Source: Muribaculaceae bacterium (GTDB taxonomy: Bacteria; Bacteroidota; Bacteroidia; Bacteroidales; Muribaculaceae). From it: a stretch of 64,000 nucleotides of DNA. A program made the position numbers and the translations under genes. Below the pieces are notes generated by a model. It had not been told where the DNA came from and ran no database searches. It worked only from the letters and a program-made list of their open reading frames with translations. The stretch is from assembly GCA_022509065.1 (NCBI GenBank), contig JAFLTY010000001.1, forward strand, positions 102,971 to 166,970, in the 5' to 3' direction. Shown here piece after piece: positions 38,429-49,700 of this stretch. The stretch's first letter is position 1; each line of letters begins with the position of its first letter.

Positions 38429-39085
38429 ATGAAAAAACCTGTTTTCTCGGTTTTATGCTTCTTAGGAATTGCCTCACTGGTTATGACACTTAATTCATGC
38501 GGCAACTCGGACAACAACGAATCCAAAGACAACAACGAGGGCGTTGAGCTGACACCCGGCGATACCACCAAGGTCGATCACGAAGCTTTTGTTCCCTCCA
38601 TCAATATACGTTATGTTGACATGAATCTCATTCTGGAGAAATACGAATATGCGGCTCAAGAAACAAAAAAGATGCAGCAGAAGGCACTTGAGCTCCAGCA
38701 ACTTCAAAACAAATTGTCAGCAGACTTGCAGAAAAAGCAGAATGACATTCAGCAAAAAGCGCAGAGCAATCTTTATCTGAGTCAGGAAAGCTACGAAAAA
38801 GACATGCGTGACCTCCAGGCCGACATCCAGGCTTCTGAAAACAAATACGCCAAACGCGCCCAGGATTTTGACGCCGAAGCTACCCGCGTTCAACAGGCTC
38901 TTATTCAGACCATTGACAACTTTATTGTCAAGTATAATCAAGACAAACATTACGACGCTATCCTTCATAAGGATGCGGGCGCTTATTTCAATCCCGCTCT
39001 CGACATCACACAGGAAATCATAGACGGTTTGAATGCCCAGTCTGAATCAGCACCCGCCACTACTCCCGCGCCTGCAGCTGAATAA
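38429..39085 (+). CDS. OmpH/Skp-family chaperone with lipoprotein-like signal
   Basis: N-terminal signal with LNSC lipobox-like end; INIRYVDMNLILEKYEYA...long coiled coil...GAYFNPALDITQEIIDGLN. Confidence 0.87.
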   Translation: MKKPVFSVLCFLGIASLVMTLNSCGNSDNNESKDNNEGVELTPGDTTKVDHEAFVPSINIRYVDMNLILEKYEYAAQETKKMQQKALELQQLQNKLSADLQKKQNDIQQKAQSNLYLSQESYEKDMRDLQADIQASENKYAKRAQDFDAEATRVQQALIQTIDNFIVKYNQDKHYDAILHKDAGAYFNPALDITQEIIDGLNAQSESAPATTPAPAAE

Positions 39086-39140
39086 GGATTTTTAATCCTA
39101 TACTTTATTTTTTCTAACTTTGCAAATTCGTTCCATATCA

Positions 39141-39908
39141 ATGCATACAGCAGACAAATCCGTTTGCGACACTCTCGTCATTATACCGACATATAACGAG
39201 AAGGAAAACATTGCGGCGATTATTGACGCTGTAATGGAGCTTGATGGAAATCTGTTTGATGTCTTGGTTGTCGATGACAATTCGCCTGACGGTACGGCCG
39301 ACATTGTAAAAGAACGAATGACAGTTTATCCCGACAGGGTTCATATCCTTGAACGCTCCGGAAAACTGGGTTTGGGAACGGCTTATATTGCGGGGTTTAA
39401 ATGGGCTTTGCAACGTCACTACGCGTATATATGCGAGATGGACGCTGATTTTTCGCACGATCCGAAAGATTTGCTCCGATTACGTCAGGCAGTGGCCGAA
39501 CATATTGGTGACGTGGCAGTAGGTTCGCGATATGTCAGTGGTGTCAACGTCGTCAATTGGCCGATTGGTCGCGTGCTGATGTCATATTTCGCCTCCGCTT
39601 ATGTGCGTTTGATAACTGGAATGAAAGTCCACGACACGACTGCCGGTTTCGTATGTTACTCACGAGATGTGCTCGAAAACATGGATCTTGATGAAATACG
39701 GTTTAAGGGATATGCTTTTCAGATAGAAATGAAGTTTACAGCCTATCAAAAGAAATACCGTGTTGTTGAGATTCCGATTGTTTTTGTTAACCGGCGTCTG
39801 GGAACCAGTAAAATGAGTTCCGGAATTTTTGAAGAAGCCTTTTTTGGAGTTATTCGTTTGCGATGGAATTCTCTTTTCAAGAAACAGAAAAGCGTTCCTA
39901 AGCAATAA
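39141..39908 (+). CDS. GT2 family polyprenol-monophosphomannose-synthase-like glycosyltransferase
   Basis: VIIPTYNEKENIAAII, DVLVVDDNSPDGTADIV, LGLGTAYIAGFKWAL, CEMDADFSHDPKDL; start set at MHTADKS because the longer ORF start (39120) lies in the promoter element. Confidence 0.9.
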   Translation: MHTADKSVCDTLVIIPTYNEKENIAAIIDAVMELDGNLFDVLVVDDNSPDGTADIVKERMTVYPDRVHILERSGKLGLGTAYIAGFKWALQRHYAYICEMDADFSHDPKDLLRLRQAVAEHIGDVAVGSRYVSGVNVVNWPIGRVLMSYFASAYVRLITGMKVHDTTAGFVCYSRDVLENMDLDEIRFKGYAFQIEMKFTAYQKKYRVVEIPIVFVNRRLGTSKMSSGIFEEAFFGVIRLRWNSLFKKQKSVPKQ

Positions 39909-39957
39909 ACGTCAGCCAATACTACGGCAAACCCTTTTCTAAGACCGAAATGATGGT

Positions 39958-42042
39958 ATGGAATTTAAATTAAATTCTCCGTATTCGCCAACAGGCGACC
40001 AGCCCGAAGCCATTTCGCAGCTTGTGGACGGCATCAACGCCGGTGAGCCGGCACAGGTCTTATTGGGTGTGACCGGTTCCGGTAAAACCTTTACTATGGC
40101 AAATGTCATAGAGAAAGTACGGAAACCCACTTTGATTCTTAGTCATAACAAGACTCTTGCCGCACAGTTGTACAGCGAAATGAAAGGATTTTTTCCTGAA
40201 AATTCCGTACAATATTTTGTCAGTTATTACGACTACTACCAGCCCGAGGCTTATATCCCCTCCCAGGACAAATACATTGAGAAAGACCTCATGATCAATG
40301 AGGAGATAGACAGGCTGCGTCTTGCCACTACTTCGGCTTTGCTGTCGGGCAGACGCGATGTCATTGTAGTCTCTTCCGTATCTTGCCTCTATGGTATAGG
40401 CAACCCAGAAGATTTTCACGCCAATGTCATTAAAGTCGCCGTCGGTGATAAAATAGCTCGTAATGTTTTTTTGCGCAAGTTGGTCGCGGCGCTCTACTCA
40501 CGTACAGAGACAGAACTTACTCGCGGAACCTTTCGTGTAAAAGGTGACACTGTCGACATTAGGCTTGCCTACGAAGATATAGTATTGAGGGTCACTTTTT
40601 GGGGAGATGAAATAGAAGACATCCGCACTTACCATCCCGACGATATGGTTAGCCTTGGCAAGCATGACAGTTTTAACATCTATCCTGCCAACATCTTTGT
40701 GACTTCTCCAGCACGTCAGGCCGCGGCTGTCGCTCAGATACAACTCGATTTAGGCCTTTCGGTGGATGCCTTTAACAACGACGGCAAACTGCTTGAGGCT
40801 CAGCGTCTTTATGAGCGCACCACCTACGATGTTGAAATGATAAAAGAGATTGGGCATTGCAGTGGAATCGAGAACTACAGCCGTTATTTCGACGGACGCG
40901 AACCCGGGATGAGGCCGTTTTGCCTACTTGATTATTTTCCGAAAGATTATCTGACAATCATCGACGAGAGTCATGTCACCTTGCCTCAGATAAGAGCTAT
41001 GTACGGAGGGGATTTCTCTCGGAAATCCAATCTTGTCACATACGGTTTTCGATTGCCTGCCGCTCTTGACAATAGGCCATTGAAATTCGAGGAGTTCGAA
41101 AGCCTGACACCTCAAACCATTTATGTATCAGCCACACCGGCCGATTACGAGCTTGAGCGAAGCGAAGGTGTCGTTGTGGAACAAATCATTCGACCCACAG
41201 GTTTGCTCGACCCCGAAATTGTAGTCTTGCCCACTCGCAATCAGATAGACGTTTTACTCGAAGAAATTCAACAGAATGTAGAACGAGGCGAACGCACCTT
41301 GGTCACAACGTTGACAAAACGAATGGCCGAAGAGCTTAACGACTATTTAATGAAGATGGATATTCGCTCCGCTTACATACACAGCGAGGTTGAGACTATG
41401 GATCGTATCAAGATTCTGGACGACCTTCGAGCCGGTGTATATGATGTATTGGTCGGGGTTAATCTGTTACGCGAAGGCTTGGATTTGCCGGAAGTATCAT
41501 TAGTCGCTATTCTTGACGCAGACAAAGAAGGGTTCCTGCGCAATCGCCGGTCACTTATACAGACCATTGGGCGAGCCGCGCGTAATTTAAATGGTCGTGT
41601 TATCATGTTCGCTGACAATATCACCGAATCGATGCAGGCAGCTATCGACCAGACAGAGGACAGACGTCGACGTCAGCAGTTGTATAACGAGGAACACGGC
41701 ATTACGCCAACAGCTATCATAAAAGCCCGAAACGCCATTGTCGGACATGAAAGTGACGATGACGTGCGTGAGATTGGAGGCAGACCACTTACCGCCAAAG
41801 AAAAACGGTCACAAAAAGAAAACAGCCGTAAATCTGTCCCCTATTATTCTGAATATGACAGTATCGGCGACATCGCCGCTGATCCTGTTGTCGAATATAT
41901 GTCCAAACCAAAACTTGAAGCTTATATCAAGGAGAAACGAGCCCAGATGGTAAAAGCCGCCAAGGAGATGGAATTTATGGAAGCTGCCAGACTACGCGAC
42001 GAGATTATAAAACTGGAGTTGCGACTGGAATCATTTAAGTGA
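39958..42042 (+). CDS. uvrB: Excinuclease ABC subunit B
   Basis: GVTGSGKTFTMANVI, YYDYYQPEAYIPSQDKYIEKD, GVNLLREGLDLPEVSLVAILDADKEGFLR, QTIGRAARN, C-terminal UVR motif. Confidence 0.97.
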   Translation: MEFKLNSPYSPTGDQPEAISQLVDGINAGEPAQVLLGVTGSGKTFTMANVIEKVRKPTLILSHNKTLAAQLYSEMKGFFPENSVQYFVSYYDYYQPEAYIPSQDKYIEKDLMINEEIDRLRLATTSALLSGRRDVIVVSSVSCLYGIGNPEDFHANVIKVAVGDKIARNVFLRKLVAALYSRTETELTRGTFRVKGDTVDIRLAYEDIVLRVTFWGDEIEDIRTYHPDDMVSLGKHDSFNIYPANIFVTSPARQAAAVAQIQLDLGLSVDAFNNDGKLLEAQRLYERTTYDVEMIKEIGHCSGIENYSRYFDGREPGMRPFCLLDYFPKDYLTIIDESHVTLPQIRAMYGGDFSRKSNLVTYGFRLPAALDNRPLKFEEFESLTPQTIYVSATPADYELERSEGVVVEQIIRPTGLLDPEIVVLPTRNQIDVLLEEIQQNVERGERTLVTTLTKRMAEELNDYLMKMDIRSAYIHSEVETMDRIKILDDLRAGVYDVLVGVNLLREGLDLPEVSLVAILDADKEGFLRNRRSLIQTIGRAARNLNGRVIMFADNITESMQAAIDQTEDRRRRQQLYNEEHGITPTAIIKARNAIVGHESDDDVREIGGRPLTAKEKRSQKENSRKSVPYYSEYDSIGDIAADPVVEYMSKPKLEAYIKEKRAQMVKAAKEMEFMEAARLRDEIIKLELRLESFK

Positions 42043-42076
42043 ACATACACTGCTTATATCCCATTGTTTTAGCAAA

Positions 42077-43987
42077 ATGAGCGCAGAACTAAAAGATTTC
42101 TTACCTACCTCGGTCAAAGAGATGAAAGCTTTAGGCTGGGATAGTGTGGACATTGTTCTGTTCTCGGGCGACGCATACGTAGACCACCCCGGTTTTGGAG
42201 CAGCTGTTATCGGCCGTACTCTCCAAGCCGCCGGTTACAGAGTGGCTATAGTCCCCCAGCCCAACTGGCAGGATGATTTACGCGACTTTAAAAAATTCGG
42301 TGTTCCGAGACTTTTTTTCGGAGTATCTCCGGGGGCTATGGATTCTATGGTCAACCATTATACAGCCAACAGACGGCGCCGCAGTGATGACGCATACACC
42401 CCCGATGCGCGACATGGCGCCCGACCCGATTATCCGTCTATTGTATATAGCAATATACTGAAAGACTTGTATCCTGACACGCCTGTTATTGTCGGTGGCA
42501 TTGAAGCTTCTCTCAGACGCTTGTCTCATTACGATTATTGGCAGGATAAGTTACGGCCGTCACTGCTGTGCGACAGCCGCGCTGATATGATAATATATGG
42601 CATGGGCGAGAAAGCCATTTTGGAAATAGCATCACGCCTCGACAACAACGAATCCATTTCGACTATCACTGATGTCAGACAGACTGTCGTAAGAGCTCCG
42701 CTTACAGCAATCCCTGACAGTAAAGATGATAAGCGGCACATCATTCTTTCCGACTGGGATACTGTCAAAAATGACCCGAAGGAACAATCAAAGAATTTCC
42801 GCTTTATCGAGAGCGAATCGAACGCGCGCGACGGAGGAGCCACACTTTGGCAGGCATATCCCGATTTTGCCGTTAAAGTCAATCCCATGTATCCGGCTAT
42901 GTCCACGGGCGAGATTGACGCATCCTTTGATTTGCCATACACGCGAGTACCACATCCGCGTTACAAGGGCAAGCGCATTCCGGCTTACGAGATGATTCGG
43001 CATTCGGTCAATTTGCACCGCGGATGTTTCGGAGGATGTGCCTTCTGCACCATTTCGGCGCATCAGGGCAAATTCATTTCATCGCGTTCCGAAAAATCCA
43101 TTTTAAACGAAGTGAAACAGGTTACGGCCATGGACGACTTCAAAGGTTACATCTCGGATTTGGGTGGGCCGTCAGCCAATATGTACCGAATGGAGGGAAA
43201 AGACCTCACTCTTTGCGACAAATGCCACCGTCCCTCATGCCTTTTCCCAGCCGTTTGTCCCAATCTTGACACCAACCACCGCCCGTTGCTTGACATATAC
43301 GATAAAGTCGATGCCATTCCCGCGATAAAGAAATCATTTATTGGGAGCGGAGTACGGTATGACCTTGCTATGCATAAGACGGCCAATCCACAGATAGACC
43401 GCAATAATCAGGAATACATAAAAAGCTTAATAACAAAGCATGTCAGCGGCCGCTTGAAGGTAGCTCCGGAACATACTGAGGACAATGTTCTGAAGATTAT
43501 GCGTAAGCCATCGTTTGATGTCTTTTATGGATTTAAAAAAATCTTCGACGACATCAATGACCGTTACGGGCTCAACCAGCAACTCATCCCTTATTTCATC
43601 TCCAGTCATCCCGGTTGCAGACTGGAGGATATGGCTGAACTGGCATGCAAAACGAAAAATCTCAACTTCAAGCTTGAACAGGTGCAGGATTTCACACCCA
43701 CTCCCATGACATTGGCTTCAGAGATTTATTATAGCGGAATTCATCCCTACACCGGAGAAAAAATATACACAGCAACGACACGGGACGAGAAGCTTGCACA
43801 GCGCATGTATTTTTTCTGGTATGACAGTGCATACCGCAGCGATATTATCGCGTCGTTAAAACATATAGGCCGAAACGACCTGATAGACCGGCTTTTCGAA
43901 CCGCGAAAACGCAATTACAGCGTGCAAATAGCCAAACCTAAACACAACCGACCCAATCAAAAAAAACACTCAGATAAACATAAATAA
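42077..43987 (+). CDS. ygiQ: YgiQ-family radical SAM protein
   Basis: N-terminal LPTSVKEMKALGWDSVDIVLFSGDAYVDHPGFG; radical SAM motif HRGCFGGCAFCTI; FKGYISDLGGPSANMY. Confidence 0.94.
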   Translation: MSAELKDFLPTSVKEMKALGWDSVDIVLFSGDAYVDHPGFGAAVIGRTLQAAGYRVAIVPQPNWQDDLRDFKKFGVPRLFFGVSPGAMDSMVNHYTANRRRRSDDAYTPDARHGARPDYPSIVYSNILKDLYPDTPVIVGGIEASLRRLSHYDYWQDKLRPSLLCDSRADMIIYGMGEKAILEIASRLDNNESISTITDVRQTVVRAPLTAIPDSKDDKRHIILSDWDTVKNDPKEQSKNFRFIESESNARDGGATLWQAYPDFAVKVNPMYPAMSTGEIDASFDLPYTRVPHPRYKGKRIPAYEMIRHSVNLHRGCFGGCAFCTISAHQGKFISSRSEKSILNEVKQVTAMDDFKGYISDLGGPSANMYRMEGKDLTLCDKCHRPSCLFPAVCPNLDTNHRPLLDIYDKVDAIPAIKKSFIGSGVRYDLAMHKTANPQIDRNNQEYIKSLITKHVSGRLKVAPEHTEDNVLKIMRKPSFDVFYGFKKIFDDINDRYGLNQQLIPYFISSHPGCRLEDMAELACKTKNLNFKLEQVQDFTPTPMTLASEIYYSGIHPYTGEKIYTATTRDEKLAQRMYFFWYDSAYRSDIIASLKHIGRNDLIDRLFEPRKRNYSVQIAKPKHNRPNQKKHSDKHK

Positions 43988-43989
43988 TC

Positions 43990-46098
43990 ATGCAAAAATC
44001 AATCATCGCCATGGGTGCCACAGCGCTACTCACCTGTGGAATTACAAGTTGTAACTCCGCAAATGAAGAATCAGATCAAAACATCATCGAGGCCACCGAT
44101 TTTAAATCGGAAGACGGCATTTTCAGCATTGAGGCCATGGAGGCACTCGGTCGTGTGAATGCTCCCGTCATCTCGCCCGACTCAAAGCAAATACTTTTTG
44201 GCATAGGCTACGAAAGCGTTCAGCAAAACAAGTCGAACACCGATTTGTATGTCGCCGATATAAACGGTGAGAACATGCATCGAATAACTAAGACTGCAAA
44301 GAGCGAGTCGGGTTACGCATGGATTGAGGACGGTCAACGTATAGCTTATCTGTACCCTGACAAAGAAGGTAAGCCTCAGGTTTGGGTAATGGATACCGAC
44401 GGAAAGAACAGCAAACAAATCACGTCTGTCGAAAAAGGTGTCGAAGGTTTCTTATTCTCACCCGACGGCAACAAGATACTGCTGATTGGAACAGTAAAGT
44501 ACAGCAGATCGGCGTCTGATTTATACCCCGATCTTCCTGACGCCACTGGTAAGATAATCGATGATTTGATGTACAAGCACTGGGATGAATGGGTGACTGA
44601 AATACCCCACCCCTTCATAGGAAGTTATGACGGCGAGCAAGTAACCGACATTAAGGATATAATGATAGACGAGCCTTACGAAGCTCCTATGCGTCCTTTC
44701 GGCGGCATCGAGTCTTTTGCATGGACTCCCGACTCCAAGTCTGTCGTATATGTCTCACGCAAAAAGACAGGCAAAGATTACGCTTTGTCTACCAACAGCG
44801 ACCTATATCTCTATGACATTGCCGAGGAGACAACTCGCAATCTCACTGAAGGCATGATGGGTTACGACACCAATCCCTATTTTTCACCTGACGGAAAATA
44901 TCTTGCATGGCTGTCGATGGAGCACGACGGTTACGAAAGCGACAAAAACCGTCTTTTTGTCATGGATTGGCAAACGGGTGTCAAGACCGATTTAACGGAA
45001 GAATGGGACTATACGGTTGACCAGTTCGTATGGCGTCCCGACTCCAAAGGCCTTTTCTTTATCGCTTATTATCAAGGAGGAGCACCTGTTTTCAATATTG
45101 ACGTTGAATCAAAACAAGTTGCCACTGTCGACGAAGGTCAGTATGACTATGCCAGCCTGGCAGCGGTAGACAACAACAGCGTCCTGGCTCTTAGACATTC
45201 CATGGTTCGCGCAAACGAAATATACATGGTAAGCACCGAGGCCGAGCCCAAAGCTATCACAGACATAAACGGTTCTATATTTGACCAACTCAAAATGCCC
45301 GAAGTCAAAGCTCACTGGGTAGAAACTACCAACGGCGAGAAGATGTTGACATGGGTTGTCTTACCACCGGACTTCGACGAAAACGCCGTGGCAAAATATC
45401 CTGCCATACTGTACTGCCAAGGTGGTCCCCAAAGCGCAGTCAGCCAGTTCTGGAGCTATCGCTGGAACTTAGCCCTGATGGCAAGCCACGGTTACGTAGT
45501 CATAGCTCCCAACCGTCACGGACTGCCTGGCTTCGGACAAGCTTGGCTCGAACAGATATCCAAGGACTATCCGGGTCAGAACATGCAGGACTACCTTACC
45601 GCTGTCGATTATGCTAAAGCAAATATCCCTGCCATAGACGGAACACGCATCGGAGCCACTGGCGCAAGCTACGGAGGATTCTCAATATACTATCTGGCCG
45701 GTATTCACAATCATCGGTTCGCCGCTCTCTTAGCCCACGCCGGCATATTCAACCTCGAAGCCCAGTATCTCGAAACCGAAGAGATGTTCTTCGCGAACTG
45801 GGATTTAGGAGGCGCGTTCTGGGAAAAGGACAACGCTGCCGCACAGCGCACCTATGCCAATTCTCCTCACAAGCTTGTCGACAAATGGGATACCCCCATC
45901 ATGATTTCGCACGGCGAACTCGATTACCGTATCCTGGCATCGCAAGGCATGGCCGCTTTCAATGCCGCGAAACTTCGCGGTGTACCTGCCGAAATGGTCA
46001 TTTTCCCCGATGAAAACCACTGGATATTAAAACCTCAGAATGCGGTTCTGTGGCAGCGTCTCTTCTTCCGTTGGTTCGACAAATGGCTCAAAAAATAA
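43990..46098 (+). CDS. S9-family (prolyl oligopeptidase / DPP-like) peptidase
   Basis: WD40-like PD repeats; catalytic GATGASYGGFS, SHGELDYRI and DENHWI; lipoprotein-like signal GITSCN. Confidence 0.92.
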   Translation: MQKSIIAMGATALLTCGITSCNSANEESDQNIIEATDFKSEDGIFSIEAMEALGRVNAPVISPDSKQILFGIGYESVQQNKSNTDLYVADINGENMHRITKTAKSESGYAWIEDGQRIAYLYPDKEGKPQVWVMDTDGKNSKQITSVEKGVEGFLFSPDGNKILLIGTVKYSRSASDLYPDLPDATGKIIDDLMYKHWDEWVTEIPHPFIGSYDGEQVTDIKDIMIDEPYEAPMRPFGGIESFAWTPDSKSVVYVSRKKTGKDYALSTNSDLYLYDIAEETTRNLTEGMMGYDTNPYFSPDGKYLAWLSMEHDGYESDKNRLFVMDWQTGVKTDLTEEWDYTVDQFVWRPDSKGLFFIAYYQGGAPVFNIDVESKQVATVDEGQYDYASLAAVDNNSVLALRHSMVRANEIYMVSTEAEPKAITDINGSIFDQLKMPEVKAHWVETTNGEKMLTWVVLPPDFDENAVAKYPAILYCQGGPQSAVSQFWSYRWNLALMASHGYVVIAPNRHGLPGFGQAWLEQISKDYPGQNMQDYLTAVDYAKANIPAIDGTRIGATGASYGGFSIYYLAGIHNHRFAALLAHAGIFNLEAQYLETEEMFFANWDLGGAFWEKDNAAAQRTYANSPHKLVDKWDTPIMISHGELDYRILASQGMAAFNAAKLRGVPAEMVIFPDENHWILKPQNAVLWQRLFFRWFDKWLKK

Positions 46099-46119
46099 CA
46101 GCACATTCCGTTAAGAATA

Positions 46120-46623
46120 ATGTCTAAAGCCAAACTGAAAAAGGAGTTGGACAAGCTGGATAAAGAACAGCTTGTCCAACTTGTTCTTGATTTTTATACA
46201 GTCAACAAAACAGCAAAAGACTACTTTGAGTTTTTCTTAGACCCCGATATCTCAAAATTGCGAGAAAAATACACCGCAGTTATCGATAAAGAAATTGTCA
46301 GGAAAAAATGGGGAAACACTAAAGCTCGTTTTACCGTTATTCGGAAAGCAGTGCGCGATTTCGAGTCATACGGCGTAGGTCCCGAACATGTTGTCAAACT
46401 TATGATTCATGCTTTACAGGCCGGTCTGACTGCTGAATATATTCTCCATGCCACATCAGCGTTTGTCAACGGCATGGAGAAACTTGTTACTGATATCATC
46501 AAATACGGGGATAAAAACGAAATATACAGTACAGCCTTATCGCAACTCGACACCACATTGACAGAAGCTCACGGCACCAAGAGGTTTGTGAAACACCTTC
46601 GCGCCGTCGCAGGTCTCGATTAA
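46120..46623 (+). CDS. DUF6155-like protein
   Basis: MSKAKLKKELDKLDKEQLVQLVLDFYTVNKTAKDYFEFFLDPD; 167 aa. Confidence 0.7.
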   Translation: MSKAKLKKELDKLDKEQLVQLVLDFYTVNKTAKDYFEFFLDPDISKLREKYTAVIDKEIVRKKWGNTKARFTVIRKAVRDFESYGVGPEHVVKLMIHALQAGLTAEYILHATSAFVNGMEKLVTDIIKYGDKNEIYSTALSQLDTTLTEAHGTKRFVKHLRAVAGLD

Positions 46624-46686
46624 GAGCCGATTCCACTGCCCTGTTTCACCTTTGCATGCTTATCATTGTAGATATGAAGCAGAAAT

Positions 46687-46740
46687 ATTGACGGAGGCAC
46701 TTTGCACAAAATAAACCAAGCGCAAAGTGCCTCCGTCAAT
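46687..46740. terminator. Long hairpin between convergent genes, probably bidirectional terminator
   Basis: 19-bp perfect inverted repeat ATTGACGGAGGCACTTTGC / GCAAAGTGCCTCCGTCAAT, 16-nt loop; no strong U tract. Confidence 0.65.
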
Positions 46741-46768
46741 GATTACTCATCTATATTCGGAAGTATCG

Positions 46769-49700
46769 TCAGATAGCTACACGGAAAACACGTCCGTCAG
46801 CCACTACGACATAATGTCCGGATGTCGGGAGTGCGAACAGGTCGATGTTAGCTCCTTCATAAACCAACATACCGGAAAGGCCATACACACGGCAGGAAGA
46901 CACTGTCTTATTAAAGGAAACCGTATTTCCGCTAACGCTCATTGTTAAGTCCGAAGCAGTTACAGAATCAAGAGATGCCGAGTTGTCAGTCAGTTTATAT
47001 GCGGCTATACCATTACCAACGGCATAAACATATATCCTTGCCGAACCGTTGTCGTCCTTCACTACTGATATCGGTGTCGACGCCGTACTTGAATTGAGAG
47101 CACCCAATCCGCACTGCGGAACACAAGCCATTAATGCCGCGTTGGCAAAGGTGTCGTTTTCGCTGCGAACAATATTAAATGTGAAACCGTTGGAGCCACG
47201 ATGGTCTGTGGCAGGGAAAATAAAGTATGAATACTCACCCATCGTAAAATAGTCGATACCGTTTGCCACCGTGACATCGGCGTCATACTCGGTACAGTTT
47301 CCAGCATTGTCCGTCATAGCTTTTGTGTCCAAATCATAACGCATAAGCCCTGTCGAACCTCCGTTTACAAAGACATCGTTCTCAGTGACCTGCTTAATAA
47401 AAGGCGCTATGCCGAAATTTGAAAGACCGGTAGGAAAGAATTCATTCACTGCGAAAATCTTCGTTTCGGAAAGCGACCCATTCACATACGTTAAGCGAAC
47501 AATATTGGCTGTCGAGGAGAGAGTAAAGAAGAGCAGGAAATTACCGGCCGCCATATCGCCCAGCACATTGACATGGTCGACACGAGCGCTCTCAAGACCA
47601 CTGAGCTGAATCTTCGCCACTTCGGTTACATCGCCACTGCCGGTATCGACAAGGTGAAGGTAAACCGGTGTTGTGGTCGCATTTAACGACAGATTGGCCA
47701 CTGCTAAATTTCCGGCTTCGTCACGCACAACAGTATTCAGCGGAAAATAAGGTTTTCGGGCTTCATCGCCAAGTTCAATAGAGACCACGTGTTCACCTGT
47801 CAGGCCATCGTATTTTTCAAGAAACAGAAGAGCCCCTTCTGAGTTCTCCGAACGGCGTGTCAAATATACATAGTCACCTGCGGCAACCATACTGCGTTCC
47901 ATCATTCCGTTGTTTTCAAACGTAATATTATTGAAATCGCCGTTGTTGGCACGCACCCACAAATTTTCGACAGTGACGCCGTCAACCGAGGGATATATAG
48001 CTGCATCTTGCTTGATGGTATAACCTGGTTCGGTCTCGCCGATGGATATTGACGATATGGTGAATGACCTTGTAGCGGAAAGTGCGTCGTAGGTAAATGG
48101 AGCGTTGCCTTTCACTCGCCAGAAAAACTTGCCTCTGCCCAGCAGGGAGGGAATTATCGAAACAGTGGTGTCAGCTGTCGTACGGGTTAAAACGACATTA
48201 TCGAACGATTCGTCTGTCGCAATTTCAAGAGTGTATGTGACCATAGGTGTTTCCGGAGTCCAGCTGAAAGAGAGATTATCACCGAAATCAGCGCCTTCTT
48301 CGGGCGACACCAATGTTATTGCGGGAGCTGCAATGTAATCCCGGGTGGTGCAGCTTCTTACCTCGGACGGTGTCCCGGGACGACCGGGTTCATAACATAT
48401 CACGTTCCAGAAATATTTTGTTTCAGGTTTGAGTGAACTAAGGTCGGGTGAATACTTATTGTCTTCAATACGATCGCTCGTCAGCACGATGTCACTGAAT
48501 TTTTCGTCCTTTGCCAGTCTGAAAACATATTTGGCAGCAGCTATACCGCTCCATTCGAAAGTCTCATCCCACCCTATGGAAGCGTTATCCGCCGGTGACA
48601 CCAACTCCACTTTCTGACTTGGGTCTGTAGAATAGTTGACAATGGCGGGAGCATATTCATTACCCAATCCGTCATAGGCACAAACAGCAAACCAATAGCC
48701 GTCACGTTTGTCTGCCGGGAGTTCAAAAGTGGTCGAATAGGATACTTTCAACAAATAATCGTTGGATATGCCGTCACCGCTTTCTTCCATAGCCTCGTCT
48801 GTCGAGATGTCAATGGGAACAGCATATACGGTGTATCTCATTATCGACCGCGGAGCTTCTATCGCATCCCATTTAAGATTGGTTCCGTCGAAAATTAAAT
48901 TCTCGGGAGCTTCGAACGAAGGAACTTTTTTCCAAGTCACGACAGGCACGAGGGCTTTCGTCTGGTTGACAGTATTCAAAAGGTGGTCGCCAAGCCCCGA
49001 AAGAGCCGGTCCATAGAAATATTTCGAGCTGTAATAGATAGTGCCGGGAGCGTTAAGTGTTGTGGGCTCGGCGTACTGGCGGTTTAATCGTACTTCGGTG
49101 GTCACTTCATTCCAACTCTGCACATTGTTTGCACTTGTGAAGAAGTACACATTCTGACTCGAATAGAAATGACGGCCGTAAAGGTCGGCAATATAGCTCC
49201 ACCACTGACAAAGGGGTTCGTAAGGCGCAGTGGCATGATAGGTCTGCCAATAAATCTGAGGTGAAATAAAGTCAATGGAGCCTTCGCTCACCCATGCCAA
49301 CGGATCGCTGTATATCGTGCTGTACTGCCAGTCGGAAGCAGCCACCGGATTGGGGGTAACACCATATTTGCCTGCCGAGGTATTGGCATCGCCGGCGACA
49401 CCTGCCGGGCTGATACCGAAACGCATGTCGGGATGCGCCTCTTCTATCATCTTTTGAAAATCGCGTACAAAGATATTGATGTTTTCACGACGCCAGTCGC
49501 CTATGCTCATTGTGGTGCCGCTGCTCTTATACAAATCCCAGTCGCCGGCGCTACTGTTTTCGGGTATGTTGTTGGGATAGAAATAATCGTCGAACAATAC
49601 GCCGTCGATGGCATAGTTGTCAACTATCTCTTTACAAACCTTCAGAATGTGTTCGCGAGCTTCGGGAATGGCCGGATTCAGCACATAATAGCCGCCATAA

